Origin: CALZFJ01 sp964459845
Lineage (GTDB): Bacteria > Bacteroidota > Bacteroidia > Bacteroidales > Muribaculaceae
Reading direction: 5' to 3'
Assembly: GCA_964459845.1 (NCBI GenBank)
Contig: CAYWOC010000005.1
Coordinates: 1 to 64,000 of the forward strand
Length of the DNA stretch: 64,000 bases
The position numbers and the translations under genes were made by a program. Under the pieces are notes generated by a model, which searched no databases, had not been told where the DNA came from, and saw nothing but the letters and a program-made list of their open reading frames with translations. Positions 43,473 to 52,475 of this stretch are shown here, piece by piece; positions within the stretch are counted from its first letter, which is position 1; the number at the start of each line of letters is the position of its first letter.

Positions 43473-43601
43473 TTTCTTTCAGTATAAAATTATATTGTAA
43501 TTCAAATATCATGCTTCTCTATTCCGCATGGCATTGCTGCCATAGGTGGATATAGTGAAGTAGGTGTCATTGTGATAATTCTTATGTCCTGTTTCTGCCA
43601 G

Positions 43602-44186
43602 TCACTGCTTCTTTATGCCATTAAGGATAAAGTCTTTGAGATATTCCCTCAATTTCAGCTTCTCGATGCCGAGCTCCGAAAAGTTGTCGCGGATGTATGA
43701 CACATCAAGCCCTTGCAGCAACAGTATCATCATCGAAGCCGTCTGATCGACGCTGCTTATTGAAAATACTCCGGAGTTCACGCCTTCAATGAGAATCTGC
43801 TTCAGTATATTGGCTTCGGCGGCAGTGGTGGATCGGCGCGCTCGGTCCACTTTTCTCACGTCGCGGAAGAACCCGGCGCGCAGCGAGCCGTTTCGCGTCA
43901 CCGATTCCTTGGTGGCCTCAAAGCGGGCAAATATAAAATCCATCAATTTCTGCTCGGGAGGAGTGGGAGCATCCACTATAGCCGACAGGCGTTCAATGAT
44001 TTTGTCGCTCTCAGTTTTCACGACGGCATTATATATGTCGCGTTTGCTGCGGAAATACGTGTAAATTGTGCGCCGTCCTTTTTCGGATGCCGATGCAATG
44101 TCGTTCATGGTAGTGTTTTCCACTCCCTTATGAGCGAACAGTTGTCGAGCTATTTCTATAAGTTTGTCCCTTGTCTTTAACACCAT
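43602..44186 (-). CDS. TetR/AcrR family transcriptional regulator
   Basis: 194 residues. The N-terminal helix-turn-helix (about 5-50) shows ARQLFAHKGVENTTMNDIA and RRTIYTYFRSKRDIYNAV, typical of TetR. The C-terminal ligand domain is not specific. Being next to fabG it may control fatty acid synthesis, or itself; no operator was identified. Confidence 0.88.
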   Translation of the reverse strand: MVLKTRDKLIEIARQLFAHKGVENTTMNDIASASEKGRRTIYTYFRSKRDIYNAVVKTESDKIIERLSAIVDAPTPPEQKLMDFIFARFEATKESVTRNGSLRAGFFRDVRKVDRARRSTTAAEANILKQILIEGVNSGVFSISSVDQTASMMILLLQGLDVSYIRDNFSELGIEKLKLREYLKDFILNGIKKQ

Positions 44187-44344
44187 TTATCGCGTTCTTA
44201 ATATGCTGAGAATGATAAATGAAGCACACATAAATGCGCACTTCCATTAATTGTGTGCGAATTTACGGAAAATAATCCAACCGAGCAAATATTATCGTAT
44301 AATTACACGGGAGGAATGCGCATCTTCAGCATATTTAGTACGAA

Positions 44345-44758
44345 TTACTCCTCGCCATCGTAGTTGTCGTAATGATCGTAGTTGTCGTAATCATAGTTGT
44401 CGCAAGAAGATGAGTCGCTGTATTCTTGCCATCCGTCATTGTAATCATCGCAGCAGTCGCAATTCTGGCAGTCGTCATAGCCAAGGTCTTCTGGGGTGAG
44501 ATTGTCGATGAAAGTGTCCATGTCGCATAAATGAGATTCGTTGTGGTTGCTCCGGCGTGATGATCCACTGCGATTTCCGCTATTGTTTTGTATATAATAC
44601 ATGCGGTTCCTGATGCGTTGTTCACTGCGTTTTCGGCTATAAGAGGATTGCCTTCCAGCCCTTTGATTTCGTTCTTTGGCACTTAAGGGTCTGAAGAGTT
44701 CGGTTAATATAGCCATTATAGCTATAACTACAAAGAGGATGAAAAAAAATAAAAACAT
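44345..44758 (-). CDS. DUF4834-like membrane-anchored acidic protein
   Basis: 137 residues. One N-terminal membrane helix (about 1-20), a basic middle (about 28-75, Arg/Ser/Asn-rich) and an acidic Asp/Tyr/Cys-rich tail (about 80-137) with NYD/HYD repeats encoded by 18-base tandem units (44358-44402). The topology fits the Bacteroidota DUF4834 family; the family call is tentative. No function can be offered. Confidence 0.6.
   Translation of the reverse strand: MFLFFFILFVVIAIMAILTELFRPLSAKERNQRAGRQSSYSRKRSEQRIRNRMYYIQNNSGNRSGSSRRSNHNESHLCDMDTFIDNLTPEDLGYDDCQNCDCCDDYNDGWQEYSDSSSCDNYDYDNYDHYDNYDGEE
44358..44402. repeat. 18-bp tandem repeat in the acidic tail
   Basis: TCGTAGTTGTCGTAATGA (44358-44375) and a copy with one change (44376-44393), then a half copy (44394-44402). 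The unit is in frame with the gene and encodes the Tyr/Asp/Asn repeat. Confidence 0.85.
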
Positions 44759-44883
44759 GGCTTAGTAGATTTTATGTTTCTTCACAAAGTTACATTTAAT
44801 TTACGATATATGCAATGCTGATGCACAAAACTTGTGCCTGAATGAAAAAGATAAACAAGCAGGTGGGCGATTTTCAGGCAAAT

Positions 44884-44928
44884 AAAAAGGCAAATTATGG
44901 CATTTTTTAGGGTGGATTTTGCCTTTTT
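44884..44928. terminator. Hairpin with A/T flanks
   Basis: AAAAAGGCAAA (44884-44894) pairs with TTTGCCTTTTT in 44917-44928 around a 22-base loop. It lies between the tRNA and the DUF4834-like gene and may be a second terminator behind the tRNA. Confidence 0.55.
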
Positions 44929-44935
44929 CTGGGAC

Positions 44936-44978
44936 TTAAAAAATCGGTTGCATCTTGATTACAAAGATGCAACCGATT
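44936..44978 (-). terminator. Terminator of tRNA-Leu
   Basis: Perfect 15-base stem (44942-44956 with 44964-44978) around the loop GATTACA on the plus strand. Read on the minus strand it is followed at once by six T, so it ends the tRNA transcript. Confidence 0.9.
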
Positions 44979-45039
44979 GATTACCTTTGCTTTAACCGCT
45001 AAATTTTCTGCTATGCCGAAAATGCTGAGCGGCTATGTG

Positions 45040-45121
45040 TGCGCATGAAGGGACTCGAACCCCCACTCCTCACGGAACTAGATCCTAAGTCTAGCGCGGC
45101 TACCAATTACGCCACATGCGC
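45040..45121 (-). tRNA. tRNA-Leu (anticodon UAG)
   Basis: Minus strand, 82 bases. Acceptor stem GCGCATG (45121-45115) pairs with CATGCGC (45047-45041), discriminator A at 45040. The anticodon stem CTAGA/TCTAG closes the loop CTTAGGA, anticodon TAG (UAG), reading CUN leucine codons. T arm is GGGGGTTCGAGTCCC-like. A long variable arm, as in leucine tRNAs, is present. No CCA is encoded directly after it. Confidence 0.95.
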
Positions 45122-45215
45122 AAAAGCAGTGCAAAGGTAGGTATTTTTCCTAAACTTGCAAAATTTTCGAGCATTTTTTTGAATTTATCGTTCAAAAAAA
45201 TAATAAAAACGATTG

Positions 45216-45599
45216 TTATAAGCATCCCAGTACTCTCTGTAAAGTTTCTATCTGGCTGTCCCAAAGACCTGTCATATCTTCTATCTCATCGGGCTCGGCG
45301 AAATCGGTGACAATAAGGGCTGTGGAGTCGGTGAGTTCTGAAACTTGAATTTTCAGCTCAAAATAGCTGTGGTCGGCGTCATCTTTCCAGCGGAAGCGTA
45401 TATACACTCCTGTTCTTGTGCCGAGCAGAGTGGCATCTTGTCCACTGCCGTTCCACAAGAAAGTGTAGCTTTTGCCAGAGTGTTTAACCTCATCGGCAAA
45501 CCACTGCTCCAGCCCATTTGGAGAGGATATGTAGTTCCACAGCAACGCCACAGGCACGCTTTTCATTGCATAGTCTATAGTGAATTTTTCTTTTGCCAT
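45216..45599 (-). CDS. START-like domain protein
   Basis: 127 residues, soluble, one domain of the SRPBCC/START type. MAKEKFTIDYAMKSVPVALL, YISSPNGLEQWFADEV and FLWNGS are typical of a Bacteroidota START-like family. Ligand and role unknown. Lies upstream of the tRNA-Leu on the same strand. Confidence 0.78.
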   Translation of the reverse strand: MAKEKFTIDYAMKSVPVALLWNYISSPNGLEQWFADEVKHSGKSYTFLWNGSGQDATLLGTRTGVYIRFRWKDDADHSYFELKIQVSELTDSTALIVTDFAEPDEIEDMTGLWDSQIETLQRVLGCL

Positions 45600-45756
45600 C
45601 TCTTCATTTTATTAGTTTTAGTAAGTCAAGATTAATTACGGCACTAAATAAGGTATTTTTTCCATATTGTGCAATATATCTATGGTATAAAATTGCACGA
45701 TAATGAAATTTATCCGAAAACGAAGATAGACTTATTGCTGCATATTCCGTTTTGTC

Positions 45757-46653
45757 TCAGATTTTGTTGTTGAAGAAATAGCTGTGCTTTGCGATAAGAA
45801 AGCCGGTGAGGATAAGGCTTATGACTGCAAGGTGCGGGAAGCTGCCGTCGGCAGGAACGCCAAGATTGTCGAGGCTGCTTCCGATTGCTCCAGTAGCGAG
45901 CAGATAGCTGCTGACTACCACTGCCGAATTATTGATGGCGTGAGCTATTATAGCCGTCCATAATGTGTCGCTCCAATATGTCATATATCCGAACAATGCT
46001 CCGAGCAACATGCGCGGAACGAAGCCGAAGAACTGGAAGTGAAGCACGCTGAACATTATTGCGACAAACCAGATGCTGATGTGTGCGCTGATTTTATGGC
46101 TGGTGAATATGCCTTGAAGCCCTCCACGGAAGAACATCTCTTCACTGAATCCAGTGAGAACTCCCACAAGCAGCACTCCGCCAAGCATCGCCAAGAATGA
46201 CTCGTGATGCAGGAACATTTCGGTCACCTCTTGTGCGGCTTGTTCGGTGGCTCGCATCCATTGCTCTATTGCCTGCATCGATTCGGGCAGCGATATGCTT
46301 GAGTTCCATGCTACTATGTAGTTCATTGCCGGCATTGATATGACAAAGGTCAATAGGGTGAACAGCACAGCTTCCCATGAAGGTGCGGTGTTGAGCTTCA
46401 GAAATGTGGCGGGACGATTGGTGATAACCCTCGCTGTGATGAATGCCGGCAGAAGGAACACGAGCAGGTCTTGTATAATCATCGACAGGCTTATTGTGGT
46501 CTTGATATCAGCCGAATAAATATTTGCCACATAGCTGACCAATCCTGATATTAGAGATGCGGCAATCAAGCCTACGAAGAATGATGACCATATTACCAAT
46601 TGGCGTATGTTGAACGACTTGCGGTCGAAGATGTTGGGACTTTTTACTTCCAT
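45757..46653 (-). CDS. CPBP family intramembrane metalloprotease
   Basis: 298 residues, about eight membrane helices. The CPBP (Abi) active-site motifs are seen as FSEEMFFRGGLQ (EExxxR), FSVLHFQF and IIAHAINNS. Family members are related to the Rce1 prenyl-protease and in some bacteria to bacteriocin self-immunity. Substrate unknown. Single gene, divergent from the DUF4251 gene. Confidence 0.9.
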   Translation of the reverse strand: MEVKSPNIFDRKSFNIRQLVIWSSFFVGLIAASLISGLVSYVANIYSADIKTTISLSMIIQDLLVFLLPAFITARVITNRPATFLKLNTAPSWEAVLFTLLTFVISMPAMNYIVAWNSSISLPESMQAIEQWMRATEQAAQEVTEMFLHHESFLAMLGGVLLVGVLTGFSEEMFFRGGLQGIFTSHKISAHISIWFVAIMFSVLHFQFFGFVPRMLLGALFGYMTYWSDTLWTAIIAHAINNSAVVVSSYLLATGAIGSSLDNLGVPADGSFPHLAVISLILTGFLIAKHSYFFNNKI

Positions 46654-46742
46654 ATTTGTGTGTATTGTGAAAAAATCAAAAATTTGGCAGCAAAATTAAA
46701 CAAAATCCTCGTAAATAGGTCTTAAATAATAAATATAATTAT

Positions 46743-46750
46743 TAGATTTG
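46743..46750 (+). promoter_or_regulatory. Candidate -7 element for the DUF4251 gene
   Basis: TAGATTTG, 25 bases before the start; no clear -33 TTG at normal spacing. Confidence 0.45.
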
Positions 46751-46775
46751 CGAAAGAAAACCAAAAATTAAGATT

Positions 46776-47387
46776 ATGAAGAAATATTTATTCTTTATGT
46801 TGTTTTGTTTCGGCTTGGCAAATTTTTCGTCACAGGCGCAAACTATAGAACAAGTGACTAATGTGCCAAAGAATGAAACTAAGGCCGAGAAGAAAGCGAG
46901 AGAGAAGAAGATGCAGGCTATCGCCGATTCGGTGGCATTCGTTGAAGCAAATAATGCCATTGATGCCAATTATTTTGTGATTACCGCCGATAAAATATCG
47001 CTCGGCAATGAGGGGTATATGTATATGACACCCGAGGGCAGCACCAATTTCATTCTTGTGCAGGGTGACAAGGCCACTGTGCAGCTTGCGTTCAATAATG
47101 GACATCTCGGAGCTAATGGGCTTGGTGGCATCACAGTGGAAGGCACGGCATACGGAATGAAGAAAAAGATTTCAAAGAAAGGCGACATCGAATACAGCTT
47201 CAATGTGAATGGCGCAGGAATATCGGCACAAGTGAGCATCACAGTCTATAAGAACAGCAACAAGACTATGGCGTATGTCAGCCCGAATCTGAATTCAGAG
47301 CGAATGATTGTGTATGGCCCGCTGATTCCTTATCGCCAGGGCAAAAATAATAAAGTGCATATGTTTAAGGGCTCAACATTGCCTTGA
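46776..47387 (+). CDS. DUF4251 family secreted protein
   Basis: 203 residues with a signal peptide (about 1-22, ending SSQAQ). A charged helix (ETKAEKKAREKKMQ) precedes the beta-rich DUF4251 domain (about 60-190; STNFILVQGDKATVQLAF, GANGLGGITVEG). Periplasmic, function unknown. A GC-rich terminator follows. Confidence 0.8.
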   Translation: MKKYLFFMLFCFGLANFSSQAQTIEQVTNVPKNETKAEKKAREKKMQAIADSVAFVEANNAIDANYFVITADKISLGNEGYMYMTPEGSTNFILVQGDKATVQLAFNNGHLGANGLGGITVEGTAYGMKKKISKKGDIEYSFNVNGAGISAQVSITVYKNSNKTMAYVSPNLNSERMIVYGPLIPYRQGKNNKVHMFKGSTLP

Positions 47388-47455
47388 TGCATACGTCGTT
47401 GCTCATACGTCTGAATATGTAAATTTTGTTTTTTTCATGACAATTATTTGATGAG

Positions 47456-47497
47456 CCGCCGCGCGAATATCTCAGGATTTTGCGCGGCGGATTTTTT
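47456..47497 (+). terminator. Terminator after the DUF4251 gene
   Basis: CCGCCGCGC (47456-47464) pairs with GCGCGGCGG (47482-47490); T6 at 47492-47497. It may also stop transcription from the convergent ligA. Confidence 0.88.
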
Positions 47498-47511
47498 GTC
47501 GGTTTATGTTG

Positions 47512-49530
47512 CTATTCGGTTGGGGTCAGCATTTTCAAGAAATCATCTTCATTCATGATGGGGATGCCGAGCTTGTTGGCTTTTTCGAGCTTCGCAGGTC
47601 CCATGTTTTCACCGGCAAGTATAAAGTCGGTCTTTGAGGATATTGAGCCTACGTTTTTGCCGCTGTTTTTCTCAATCATCTTCTTGTATTCTTCACGGGA
47701 GTGCTTTGCAAACACACCGCTAATCACTATCGACTTTCCGGCAAGGATGTCGCTCACATTTTCGACATACTCGGCAGACACTGCCATCTGTAGCCCTGCG
47801 GCACGCAGTCGTTCCACGATTTCGCGGTTGTTTTGGTCGCTGAAGTATGCCACTACGCTTTCGGCAATCTTTGAGCCGATTTCGTCGATGGCGGCAAGTT
47901 GCAGCTCGTTCATATTCATCAGTGTGTCTATGTTCTTGCAGGCGAAAGCCAGCTTTTTAGCCACAGTCTCGCCGACGTAGGGGATTGACAGTGCGAAAAC
48001 CACACGCTCAAAAGGAACGTCGAGCGAGTCTTTTATTCCCTTCATGATGCGCTGTGCCGAGCGTATCTTGAAGCGGTCGAGTGTCAGCAGACGGTCGATT
48101 GTGAGGTCATAGATATCGGCTATGTTTTTCACAAGTCCTGTGGCATATAGCTGCTCGGCAAGCTCCTCGCCTATGCCGTCGATGTTCATCATGTGGCGGC
48201 CCACGAAATGCTCAATCTTGCCCGTAATCTGAGGCCGGCAGCTCTCTTTATTCGGGCATACCCATGCGGCTTCGCCCTCAACTCGGGTGAGTTTTGTGCC
48301 GCACACTGGGCAGACTCTCGCAAATTCTATTGGCTTGCTGCCGCTGATGCGGCTTTTCACGTCCACACCCACAATCTTGGGTATTATCTCGCCGCCTTTC
48401 TCCACATAAAGCATATCGCCGTCGTGAATGTCGAGTGAGCGTATTATGTCTTCGTTGTGCAGCGATGCGCGCTTCACTATCGTACCCGACAGCAGCACAG
48501 GGTCGAGGTTGGCTACAGGGGTTATGACACCGGTTCTGCCCACTTCAAACGACACATATTGCAACTTTGTGCATGCACGCTCGGCTTGGAACTTATAGGC
48601 GATAGCCCAGCGTGGCGACTTGGCGGTTGAGCCGAGGTTCAGTTGCTGGCGCAGGGAATTGATTTTGAATACAAGACCGTCGGTTGCCACTGGCAGGTGC
48701 TTGCGCTCCTTGTCCCAGTAAGCAATGAAGTCGCTCACTGCATCGATTGATGGCAGCTTGGTCATGGCTTCCGACACCTTGAAGCCCCATGATTTCACTG
48801 CCATCATGTTGTCGTAGTGATTGTCGCAAGGAAGGTCGTCGCCAAGCAGATAATAGAAGTATGCGTCAAGATTGCGTCGAGCCACTTCGGCTGAGTTTTG
48901 CAACTTCAGAGTGCCGGATGCGGCATTTCGTGGATTGGCAAACAGCGGCTCCTCGTTGTAGGCGCGTTCCTCGTTGAGCGCGTCGAATACTTTCCAAGGC
49001 ATCAGAATCTCGCCTCGTACCTCAAATTTGTCGGGATAGTTGCTCCCTGGCTGGAGCTGCAGTGGAATGCTCTTTATGGTGAGTACATTCTGCGTGACAT
49101 CATCGCCGCGCACGCCGTCGCCACGCGTCACGGCACGCACCAGTCGTCCATGCTCATAGGTCAGCGAGATGGAAGTGCCGTCGAATTTCATTTCGCCCAC
49201 GATTTGGCAGTCTTCGCCGTTAAGCCCATTTTTTGCGCGGCGCAGGAAGTCCTCCACCTCATCAATGGAATAGGAGTTGCCGAGCGACATCATGGGCCGC
49301 TCGTGTGTAATCTGCGTAAAAGCCTTGTTTATGTCGCTGCCCACACGCTGAGTGGGGGAGTAGGGGTCGGAATATTCTGGGTGAGCGTCCTCAAGGTCTT
49401 GAAGCTCACGCAGCTTTTCGTCAAATTCCTTGTCGGAAATTGTGGGTGCATTAAGCACATAGTAATTATAGTTGTGGCGGTTTAGCTCGCTCCGCAAGTC
49501 GTCAATCCGCTGTTTGAAAATATCTGCCAT
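47512..49530 (-). CDS. ligA: NAD-dependent DNA ligase
   Basis: 672 residues, full length. Seals nicks in DNA with NAD+. The AMP-accepting lysine is Lys115 in KFDG (KxDG motif); an Ia domain, an OB fold (about 320-400), a Cys4 zinc finger (CPVCGTKL ... WVCPNKESC), helix-hairpin-helix repeats (about 440-580) and a C-terminal BRCT domain (about 595-670) follow. Single gene; rlmH lies upstream on the same strand after a 207-base gap. Confidence 0.97.
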   Translation of the reverse strand: MADIFKQRIDDLRSELNRHNYNYYVLNAPTISDKEFDEKLRELQDLEDAHPEYSDPYSPTQRVGSDINKAFTQITHERPMMSLGNSYSIDEVEDFLRRAKNGLNGEDCQIVGEMKFDGTSISLTYEHGRLVRAVTRGDGVRGDDVTQNVLTIKSIPLQLQPGSNYPDKFEVRGEILMPWKVFDALNEERAYNEEPLFANPRNAASGTLKLQNSAEVARRNLDAYFYYLLGDDLPCDNHYDNMMAVKSWGFKVSEAMTKLPSIDAVSDFIAYWDKERKHLPVATDGLVFKINSLRQQLNLGSTAKSPRWAIAYKFQAERACTKLQYVSFEVGRTGVITPVANLDPVLLSGTIVKRASLHNEDIIRSLDIHDGDMLYVEKGGEIIPKIVGVDVKSRISGSKPIEFARVCPVCGTKLTRVEGEAAWVCPNKESCRPQITGKIEHFVGRHMMNIDGIGEELAEQLYATGLVKNIADIYDLTIDRLLTLDRFKIRSAQRIMKGIKDSLDVPFERVVFALSIPYVGETVAKKLAFACKNIDTLMNMNELQLAAIDEIGSKIAESVVAYFSDQNNREIVERLRAAGLQMAVSAEYVENVSDILAGKSIVISGVFAKHSREEYKKMIEKNSGKNVGSISSKTDFILAGENMGPAKLEKANKLGIPIMNEDDFLKMLTPTE

Positions 49531-49737
49531 ATCAGTGTGAATAAAATAACACTGCTAAGTTACTAAAAGAAAATAAAATCAGAAAATGGCACATGATAAA
49601 AGTTGTGACAAAATCTGATTGCAAATTGTGTGTCCACATTCATAAAAGTCGCCCAAGAAATAGAAGCGATGAAAAGAGCAACGAACCATAGCTGAAAAAA
49701 TAAGAAGTTTAGCAAAAATAGGTGTGATGGGGCGGGG

Positions 49738-50211
49738 TTATTCGTGGTGGTATGGCTCATGGTTGATGATGGTCATGGCGCGGTATAATTGCTCAGTGAA
49801 GATGAGGCGTATCATCTCGTGCGAGAAAGTCATCTTCGACAGTGATATCTTTTCGTTGGCGCGGTCATATACTTCTTGCGAGAAACCGTAGGGACCTCCC
49901 ACTATAAATACCAGCCTCTTTGGCACACTCGCCATCTTCTTTTCAATATATTTGGAGAACTCCACCGACGTAAATTCCTTGCCATGCTCGTCGAGGAGAA
50001 CAACATAGTCGGACCGGTCGAGCGAGGCAAGTATGTTCTGTCCTTCAAGTTGCTTTTGCTGCTGCTCGGTGAGTTTGCGTGTGTTTTTCACATCGCTAAT
50101 ATACTGTATGTTGAACGGCAGATAGAACGATGTGCGCTTGGCGTATTCGTCGATACCCACGTTAAGAAATGAGTTGTTTATCTTTCCTACAACGGCAAGA
50201 GTAATTTTCAT
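49738..50211 (-). CDS. rlmH: 23S rRNA (pseudouridine-1915-N3)-methyltransferase
   Basis: 157 residues, SPOUT fold. Family residues seen: DYVVLLDEHGKEFTSVEFS, FIVGGPYGFSQEVYDRAN and the C-terminal MIRLIFTEQLYRAMTIINHEPYHHE. Methylates the modified base in helix 69 of 23S rRNA. Divergent from nadC. Confidence 0.96.
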   Translation of the reverse strand: MKITLAVVGKINNSFLNVGIDEYAKRTSFYLPFNIQYISDVKNTRKLTEQQQKQLEGQNILASLDRSDYVVLLDEHGKEFTSVEFSKYIEKKMASVPKRLVFIVGGPYGFSQEVYDRANEKISLSKMTFSHEMIRLIFTEQLYRAMTIINHEPYHHE

Positions 50212-50223
50212 CGCAGATTATAG

Positions 50224-50253
50224 TTTGAATTATTGAATTTATTGCTATATTTG
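50224..50253 (+). promoter_or_regulatory. Promoter for nadC
   Basis: TTTG (50224-50227), 18-base spacer (one short of the usual range), TATATTTG (50246-50253), about 60 bases before the start. Confidence 0.5.
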
Positions 50254-50312
50254 TACAATATGAGCTGCTATGCACATATTGCAGACGTAAAGATAATACA
50301 AATTTTATATAT

Positions 50313-51161
50313 ATGAAGACAAAAGACGAATTAATTGATGAGTTGCTTGACCTTGCATTTGCTGAGGATATAGGCGATGGCGACCACACAACGCTGTGCT
50401 GTATTCCCGAAGACGAAGTTGGCAAGTCGCAGCTTATTGTTAAGGAAGAGGGCATTCTTGCCGGTGTAGATATTGCAATGAAGGTGTTCAAGAAGTTTGA
50501 CCCGGAGTTGAAAGCCACGGTGTTCATCCACGACGGTGCGCAAGTGAAACCTGGCGATATAGCATTTGTGGTGGAAGGGAAGGTGCGCTCGCTGCTTCAG
50601 ACAGAGCGATTGATGCTCAACATTATGCAGCGCATGAGTGGCATAGCCACCGTCACCCACAAATATATGGAAGAGTTGAAGGGGCTGAAGACTAAAGTGC
50701 TTGACACCCGCAAGACCACTCCGGGAATGCGTATGCTTGAGAAAGAGGCTGTGAAGATAGGCGGCGGAGTGAACCACCGCATCGGCTTGTTTGACATGAT
50801 TCTTCTCAAAGACAACCATGTGGATTTCGCAGGAGGAATAGCCAATGCCATAAATAAGGCAAAGGAATATATCAAGAAGAACAGCAAGAACCTCAAAATC
50901 GAAATCGAGGTGCGCAATCTTGACGAGCTGAAGCAGGTGATGGAGATTGGCGGCGTGGACCGCATTATGCTCGACAATTTCACTCCAGAATTGACGCGTG
51001 AGGCTGTGAAGATGATTGACGGCAAATATGAGACTGAATCATCGGGCGGCATAACATTCGCCACACTGCGCAAATATGGCGAATGTGGCGTAGATTACAT
51101 TTCGGTAGGGGCTTTGACCCATTCAGTTAAAGGTCTTGACATGAGCTTCAAGGCTTGCTAA
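50313..51161 (+). CDS. nadC: Nicotinate-nucleotide pyrophosphorylase
   Basis: 282 residues. Converts quinolinate and PRPP to nicotinate mononucleotide in de novo NAD synthesis. Signature segments: AEDIGDGDHTTLC, LNIMQRMSGIAT, KVLDTRKTTPGMRMLEKEAV, GGGVNHRIGLFDMILLKDNH and the C-terminal SSGGITFATLRKYGECGVDYISVGALTHS. No nadA or nadB is in the window. Its stop codon overlaps the stop of the convergent HAD gene by four bases. Confidence 0.96.
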   Translation: MKTKDELIDELLDLAFAEDIGDGDHTTLCCIPEDEVGKSQLIVKEEGILAGVDIAMKVFKKFDPELKATVFIHDGAQVKPGDIAFVVEGKVRSLLQTERLMLNIMQRMSGIATVTHKYMEELKGLKTKVLDTRKTTPGMRMLEKEAVKIGGGVNHRIGLFDMILLKDNHVDFAGGIANAINKAKEYIKKNSKNLKIEIEVRNLDELKQVMEIGGVDRIMLDNFTPELTREAVKMIDGKYETESSGGITFATLRKYGECGVDYISVGALTHSVKGLDMSFKAC

Positions 51162-51805
51162 TCATCAAGCAAGCTGAGTAAATCAGATATGCGGAAGTCG
51201 GCAAATGAATCAATGATTCTGTCGGCTTCCGTGTTTTTTATCTCATCGGGGAATGTGGTGGTGAGTGCAACAACTTTGGCTCCTGATGCGATGCCGGCAT
51301 CGACACCATAAATAGAGTCTTCAAACACCACGCAGCGCGAGGCTGGCACACCTATCATTTCAGCCCCCTTGATGAAACATTCGGGATGTGGCTTGGAATG
51401 GCTCACCATCTCGCCGGTGACTATGCCGCTGAAATAGCCTTTCAGTGCCGGGTGCTGTGCGAACAGGCGATCCATCTTCGATTGTCCGCTACTTGTCACT
51501 ATCGCACAAGGGACGTGTGCCGCACGAAGATCATCAAGAAAGCGTTGAGCATCGGGGAAAATGTCGTATGTCATGGTCTTTTCAAATGCGGCAAGCTCTT
51601 TGAGAATTGCTGCTTTTTTGCTCTCGTCGGTATAATGGCTCATGATTGACGACAAGTTGGTGCCTTTGATTTTTGTGGTGAAATTCGGTATGCCAGAAGG
51701 ATATTTAGCCTCCATATCCTCCCAAAATACCGTATATCGGGTTTCGGAATCGATAATCACTCCGTCCAAGTCAAATAGAACGCCAATATTTTTATTTTCC
51801 TCCAT
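51158..51805 (-). CDS. HAD family hydrolase (phosphatase/phosphomutase type)
   Basis: About 215 residues from the ATG at 51805 (MEENKNIGVLFDLDGVIIDSE); the frame is open 11 codons further upstream but that start is less family-like. HAD motif 1 FDLDGVIIDSE, motif 2 VTSSG, motif 3 KPHPE and motif 4 VFEDSIYGVDAGIASG, with a helical cap. Acts on small phosphorylated metabolites; the substrate cannot be told. Converges on nadC. Confidence 0.9.
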   Translation of the reverse strand: MEENKNIGVLFDLDGVIIDSETRYTVFWEDMEAKYPSGIPNFTTKIKGTNLSSIMSHYTDESKKAAILKELAAFEKTMTYDIFPDAQRFLDDLRAAHVPCAIVTSSGQSKMDRLFAQHPALKGYFSGIVTGEMVSHSKPHPECFIKGAEMIGVPASRCVVFEDSIYGVDAGIASGAKVVALTTTFPDEIKNTEADRIIDSFADFRISDLLSLLDD

Positions 51806-51916
51806 ATATGTGTTGTAGTGTATGTTTGTTTTGAACATTTCTGCAGAGAGATGCAGCCTATCGTTTGCAAAAGTAAGAAAAAAGCGGCATCTCGGGCGAA
51901 TAAAAGCAATTGAAAT

Positions 51917-51948
51917 TTTGCAGATAATGGGTTAATGTTGTAAATTTG
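51917..51948 (+). promoter_or_regulatory. Promoter for the STM3941-like gene
   Basis: TTTG (51917-51920), 20-base spacer, TAAATTTG (51941-51948), 34 bases before the ATG at 51982. Confidence 0.7.
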
Positions 51949-51981
51949 TTATAGAAATGTGAAGAAAAATCAGGTCTATTT

Positions 51982-52461
51982 ATGAGAGATGAAGTGAAAA
52001 TTTACTGGTCGATGAAGAAAATCATCATAATGTCGTGCATAAGTATTGTATTTGGAGTGGGAGCTGCATGGATGTTGTGTGATGACAATCTTGGCATTAT
52101 AGAAACGATTGCCGCATGGGGCGGCTTATTGCTGTTTGGCATTGGCGGCTTGTTTGTGCTTGTGGTTAATGTTCCCAATTTCATCGGCCGCCGAGCTGCC
52201 ATCACGATATGCGATGACCATGTGACTGTGGGGTATAGGAATTACTTTTTGAAATATATTGCTAAGGAATATCCGTATAGCGAACTTGAGAAGTTCAGCA
52301 TTGTTGATATTTATGACGTGAAAATCATTGAAGCACAGACAAAATCGCAAGGTGCGCCAATACGAATACCTACTGACAACCTTTTGATGAAGCCTGGTGA
52401 AATATGCGACCTGCTCAATGAGAGACTGAGCAGCTATAAATCACGTCACAAAGCATATTGA
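51982..52461 (+). CDS. STM3941-like membrane protein
   Basis: 159 residues with two membrane helices (about 14-32 and 42-63) and a C-terminal cytoplasmic PH-like part. The start VKIYWSMKKIIIM and the end IPTDNLLMKPGEICDLLNERL fit the small STM3941 family, which supports the ATG at 51982 over the later one at 52012. Function unknown. Converges on the DUF4886 gene with a 14-base gap. Confidence 0.68.
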   Translation: MRDEVKIYWSMKKIIIMSCISIVFGVGAAWMLCDDNLGIIETIAAWGGLLLFGIGGLFVLVVNVPNFIGRRAAITICDDHVTVGYRNYFLKYIAKEYPYSELEKFSIVDIYDVKIIEAQTKSQGAPIRIPTDNLLMKPGEICDLLNERLSSYKSRHKAY

Positions 52462-52475
52462 TGCGAAGCTGCACA

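Noticed and set aside
49563..49760. 65-codon minus-strand ORF between ligA and rlmH
   Set aside because: Its start lies inside rlmH in another frame, composition is phenylalanine-rich from AT-rich DNA, and no family pattern is seen.
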